Shown: piece by piece, positions 4,342 to 6,020 of the stretch | Layout: each line of letters opens with the position of its first letter | Numbering within the stretch: position 1 is the first letter of the stretch | Assembly: GCA_036478815.1 (NCBI GenBank) | Contig: JAZGEP010000053.1 | Location: 1 to 6,020 of the forward strand | Direction: 5' to 3' | Source: DRLZ01 sp036478815 | GTDB lineage: Bacteria > Pseudomonadota > Gammaproteobacteria > Methylococcales > DRLZ01 | DNA: 6,020 bases | The notes under the pieces: model-generated | The model's input: the letters and a program-made list of their open reading frames with translations, nothing else | The model's database searches: none | Told to the model about the DNA's origin: nothing | Position numbers and translations under genes: made by a program

Positions 4342-6020
4342 GGCAGAATGGTGGGATCCAACAATGAGCGAAGATGATATCGATCATATTCTCTCGCAGG
4401 ACTTGTTTGCCCAAATGGATATGGATAAGTTTCCCGCGCGCAATCCACTAATTGACGTTATTTGCAAACATACTCGCCTAGTTCCTGTTAAAAAACGTGC
4501 ATTGGTCATTAGAGCTGGTGATTATGGAAATTCTGCTTTTTTGATAATCAGTGGTCAAGTCAATGTTATTTTTGCTCCAGGTTTATCCGATGATTTATTA
4601 GGGCGTTCTCCAGATAAATCACTGAAATGGGGTGAGGCGATATCAAAGTTATGGAAAAACCCCAAGTACCCTGAAGTCAGAAATACAAACAAAGATGTTA
4701 ATGCCGATCAATCTGGCCATAACTTTCCTAAAGGCGTGTTTATACAGGATATCCCTGTGGTTCTTAAAAACCATGCTAATGAAGCGATGGGGCCAGGAAT
4801 GTTGTTCGGAGAAGTCGCAGCGCTGGGGAGAACACCGAGAGGGGCCTCTATTATTGCCAGCAGTGATGATTGTGTTTTATTAGAGATTCGGTGGCAGGGT
4901 TTATCATTTTTACGCAAATTTAATAATGAATTTCGAAATTCAATTGATAAACTTTATCGTAAAAACAGTTTATTATCTCATTTACACTCATTACCGCTTT
5001 TTTCGCACTTATCGGAATCTGAGTTACAAATTGTCGCCGATAATACCCTGTTTGAATCTTATGGTACTTTCGAGTGGCATCAGGACTATAAAGATAAAGT
5101 AGAAACTGATAGTTCAGACTTGCTAAGTATTGACCCCGTCATTGTTGCCGAAGGTGATTATGCCGATGGCTTGTTATTAATGCGATCTGGTTTTGCCAGA
5201 ATGAGCAGTCGATACAATAATGGTCACCGTATTTTAAAGTATTTAGGTCGGGGCGATCAGCATGGCTTAAGAACCATCATTCATAATTGGAAACATCAGG
5301 ACACAATGCCTTTAATGACCAGTTTACATGCGGTTGGCTATACCGATGTATTACGGGTACCGAGTAAAGTTATCGAAGAATATGTTTTAAAAAACATGTC
5401 AGAAGATGAGTTGGCAAAGTATGCGTTTTCAGTCGATGAGTTGGGGCAACTGACGCATCCTGACGCAGTTGATGAAAACCCGTTAGATTTTGATAATGGG
5501 GTGCTGGATTTTATGAGCGATTTTCAATATATCAATGGCACCGCGACCATGTTGATCGATTTGGACAGATGCATTCGATGTGATGAATGTGTAACTGCCT
5601 GCGCGGTTGGTCATAATAATAACCCAAGATTTAATCGCCATGGGCGTATTTACGACCACTTTATGGTGGCTAATGCCTGTATGCATTGTTCTGACCCGGT
5701 TTGTATGATCGGTTGCCCTACGGGCGCTATTCATCGTAAGCCGTTAGAGGGTCAGATTGTTATCAACGATGACACTTGTATTGGTTGTGCTACCTGCGCC
5801 AATTCCTGTCCTTACGATAACATCCGTATGGTTGAGGTTAGAAATGATGAAGGCCAGATAAAACCCTTCGACTCAGCCACCAATCAAAAGGTTAAAGCGA
5901 CAAAGTGCGACCTTTGTTTTGATCAAATAGGAGGGCCTGCCTGTGAACGTGCATGCCCTCATGATGCTTTAACGCGAAAAAAAGTATTAGATCTGCCTAA
6001 GTTAGTCGATTGGATGAATC
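4331..6020 (+). CDS. Tandem CNB-domain protein fused to a four-cluster [4Fe-4S] ferredoxin module (3' end outside window)
   Basis: The frame is open from ATG 4331 to the window edge (563 codons). CNB domain 1 (about 41-205) has RAGDYGNSAFLIISGQVNVIF, a polar insert of roughly 50 extra residues, then the phosphate-binding cassette LFGEVAALGRTPRGASIIA (158-176). CNB domain 2 (about 221-350) has EGDYADGLLLMRSGFARMSS, but its cassette lacks the usual G-E and R-A. From 408 there is a 16-cysteine module: CX2CX2CX3C (C414-C424), CX2CX4CX3C (C450-C462), CX2CX2CX3C (C483-C493) and CX2CX8CX3C (C526-C542). This is the pattern of DmsB/NrfC/PhsB electron-transfer subunits with four [4Fe-4S] clusters. No signal peptide or membrane segment is seen, so it is probably cytoplasmic. 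Inference: electron transfer to an oxidoreductase encoded downstream, tuned by a nucleotide signal. An alternative start is ATG 4364. About half the leucines use TTA, unlike gshB, which suggests separate origin. Confidence 0.88.
   Translation, partial: MINKAEWWDPTMSEDDIDHILSQDLFAQMDMDKFPARNPLIDVICKHTRLVPVKKRALVIRAGDYGNSAFLIISGQVNVIFAPGLSDDLLGRSPDKSLKWGEAISKLWKNPKYPEVRNTNKDVNADQSGHNFPKGVFIQDIPVVLKNHANEAMGPGMLFGEVAALGRTPRGASIIASSDDCVLLEIRWQGLSFLRKFNNEFRNSIDKLYRKNSLLSHLHSLPLFSHLSESELQIVADNTLFESYGTFEWHQDYKDKVETDSSDLLSIDPVIVAEGDYADGLLLMRSGFARMSSRYNNGHRILKYLGRGDQHGLRTIIHNWKHQDTMPLMTSLHAVGYTDVLRVPSKVIEEYVLKNMSEDELAKYAFSVDELGQLTHPDAVDENPLDFDNGVLDFMSDFQYINGTATMLIDLDRCIRCDECVTACAVGHNNNPRFNRHGRIYDHFMVANACMHCSDPVCMIGCPTGAIHRKPLEGQIVINDDTCIGCATCANSCPYDNIRMVEVRNDEGQIKPFDSATNQKVKATKCDLCFDQIGGPACERACPHDALTRKKVLDLPKLVDWMN

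Noticed and set aside
4632..4883. 83-codon frame on the plus strand and 69-codon frame opposite, inside the CNB region
   Set aside because: Both overlap the continuous CNB-ferredoxin frame, which is supported by recognisable domains.

Overview
The window looks like a chromosomal segment from a betaproteobacterium with a fairly AT-rich genome. A Nitrosomonas-type ammonia oxidiser is the best guess, from the gene order gshB - tonB-like - yqgE - ruvX/yqgF - pyrR and from the protein sequences. This assignment comes from memory of synteny, not from a search.

Layout. Positions 1-138 hold one copy (R1) of a palindromic intergenic repeat. Positions 184-3842 hold five housekeeping genes on the + strand: gshB (glutathione synthetase, TTG start), a TonB-family periplasm-spanning protein 4 nt downstream, yqgE, ruvX (yqgF), and pyrR overlapping ruvX by 4 nt. 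A decayed second copy of the repeat (R4, about 2070-2220) sits between the tonB-like gene and yqgE. It supplies a misleading in-frame ATG at 2206; the likely yqgE start is 2248. Right after pyrR, where related genomes usually carry pyrB, come two abutting repeat copies (R3 3898-4062, R2 4060-4214). Beyond them is a gene with clearly different codon use, starting at 4331 and running off the right edge. It encodes two cyclic-nucleotide-binding (CNB) domains fused to a 16-cysteine ferredoxin module of the DmsB/NrfC type with four [4Fe-4S] sites. A perfect 9-bp inverted repeat lies just upstream of it.

How they work together. The five-gene block is ordinary: glutathione synthesis, envelope energy transduction, a conserved protein of unknown role, pre-16S rRNA maturation and pyrimidine regulation. 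The notable parts are two. The repeat family has four copies in 6 kb. Each is a roughly 150-165 nt palindrome with a shared core and outer arms that match within a copy but differ between copies. The CNB-CNB-ferredoxin fusion looks like an electron-transfer protein that could be gated by a nucleotide signal. The repeat array marks the boundary between the conserved block and this probably acquired gene.
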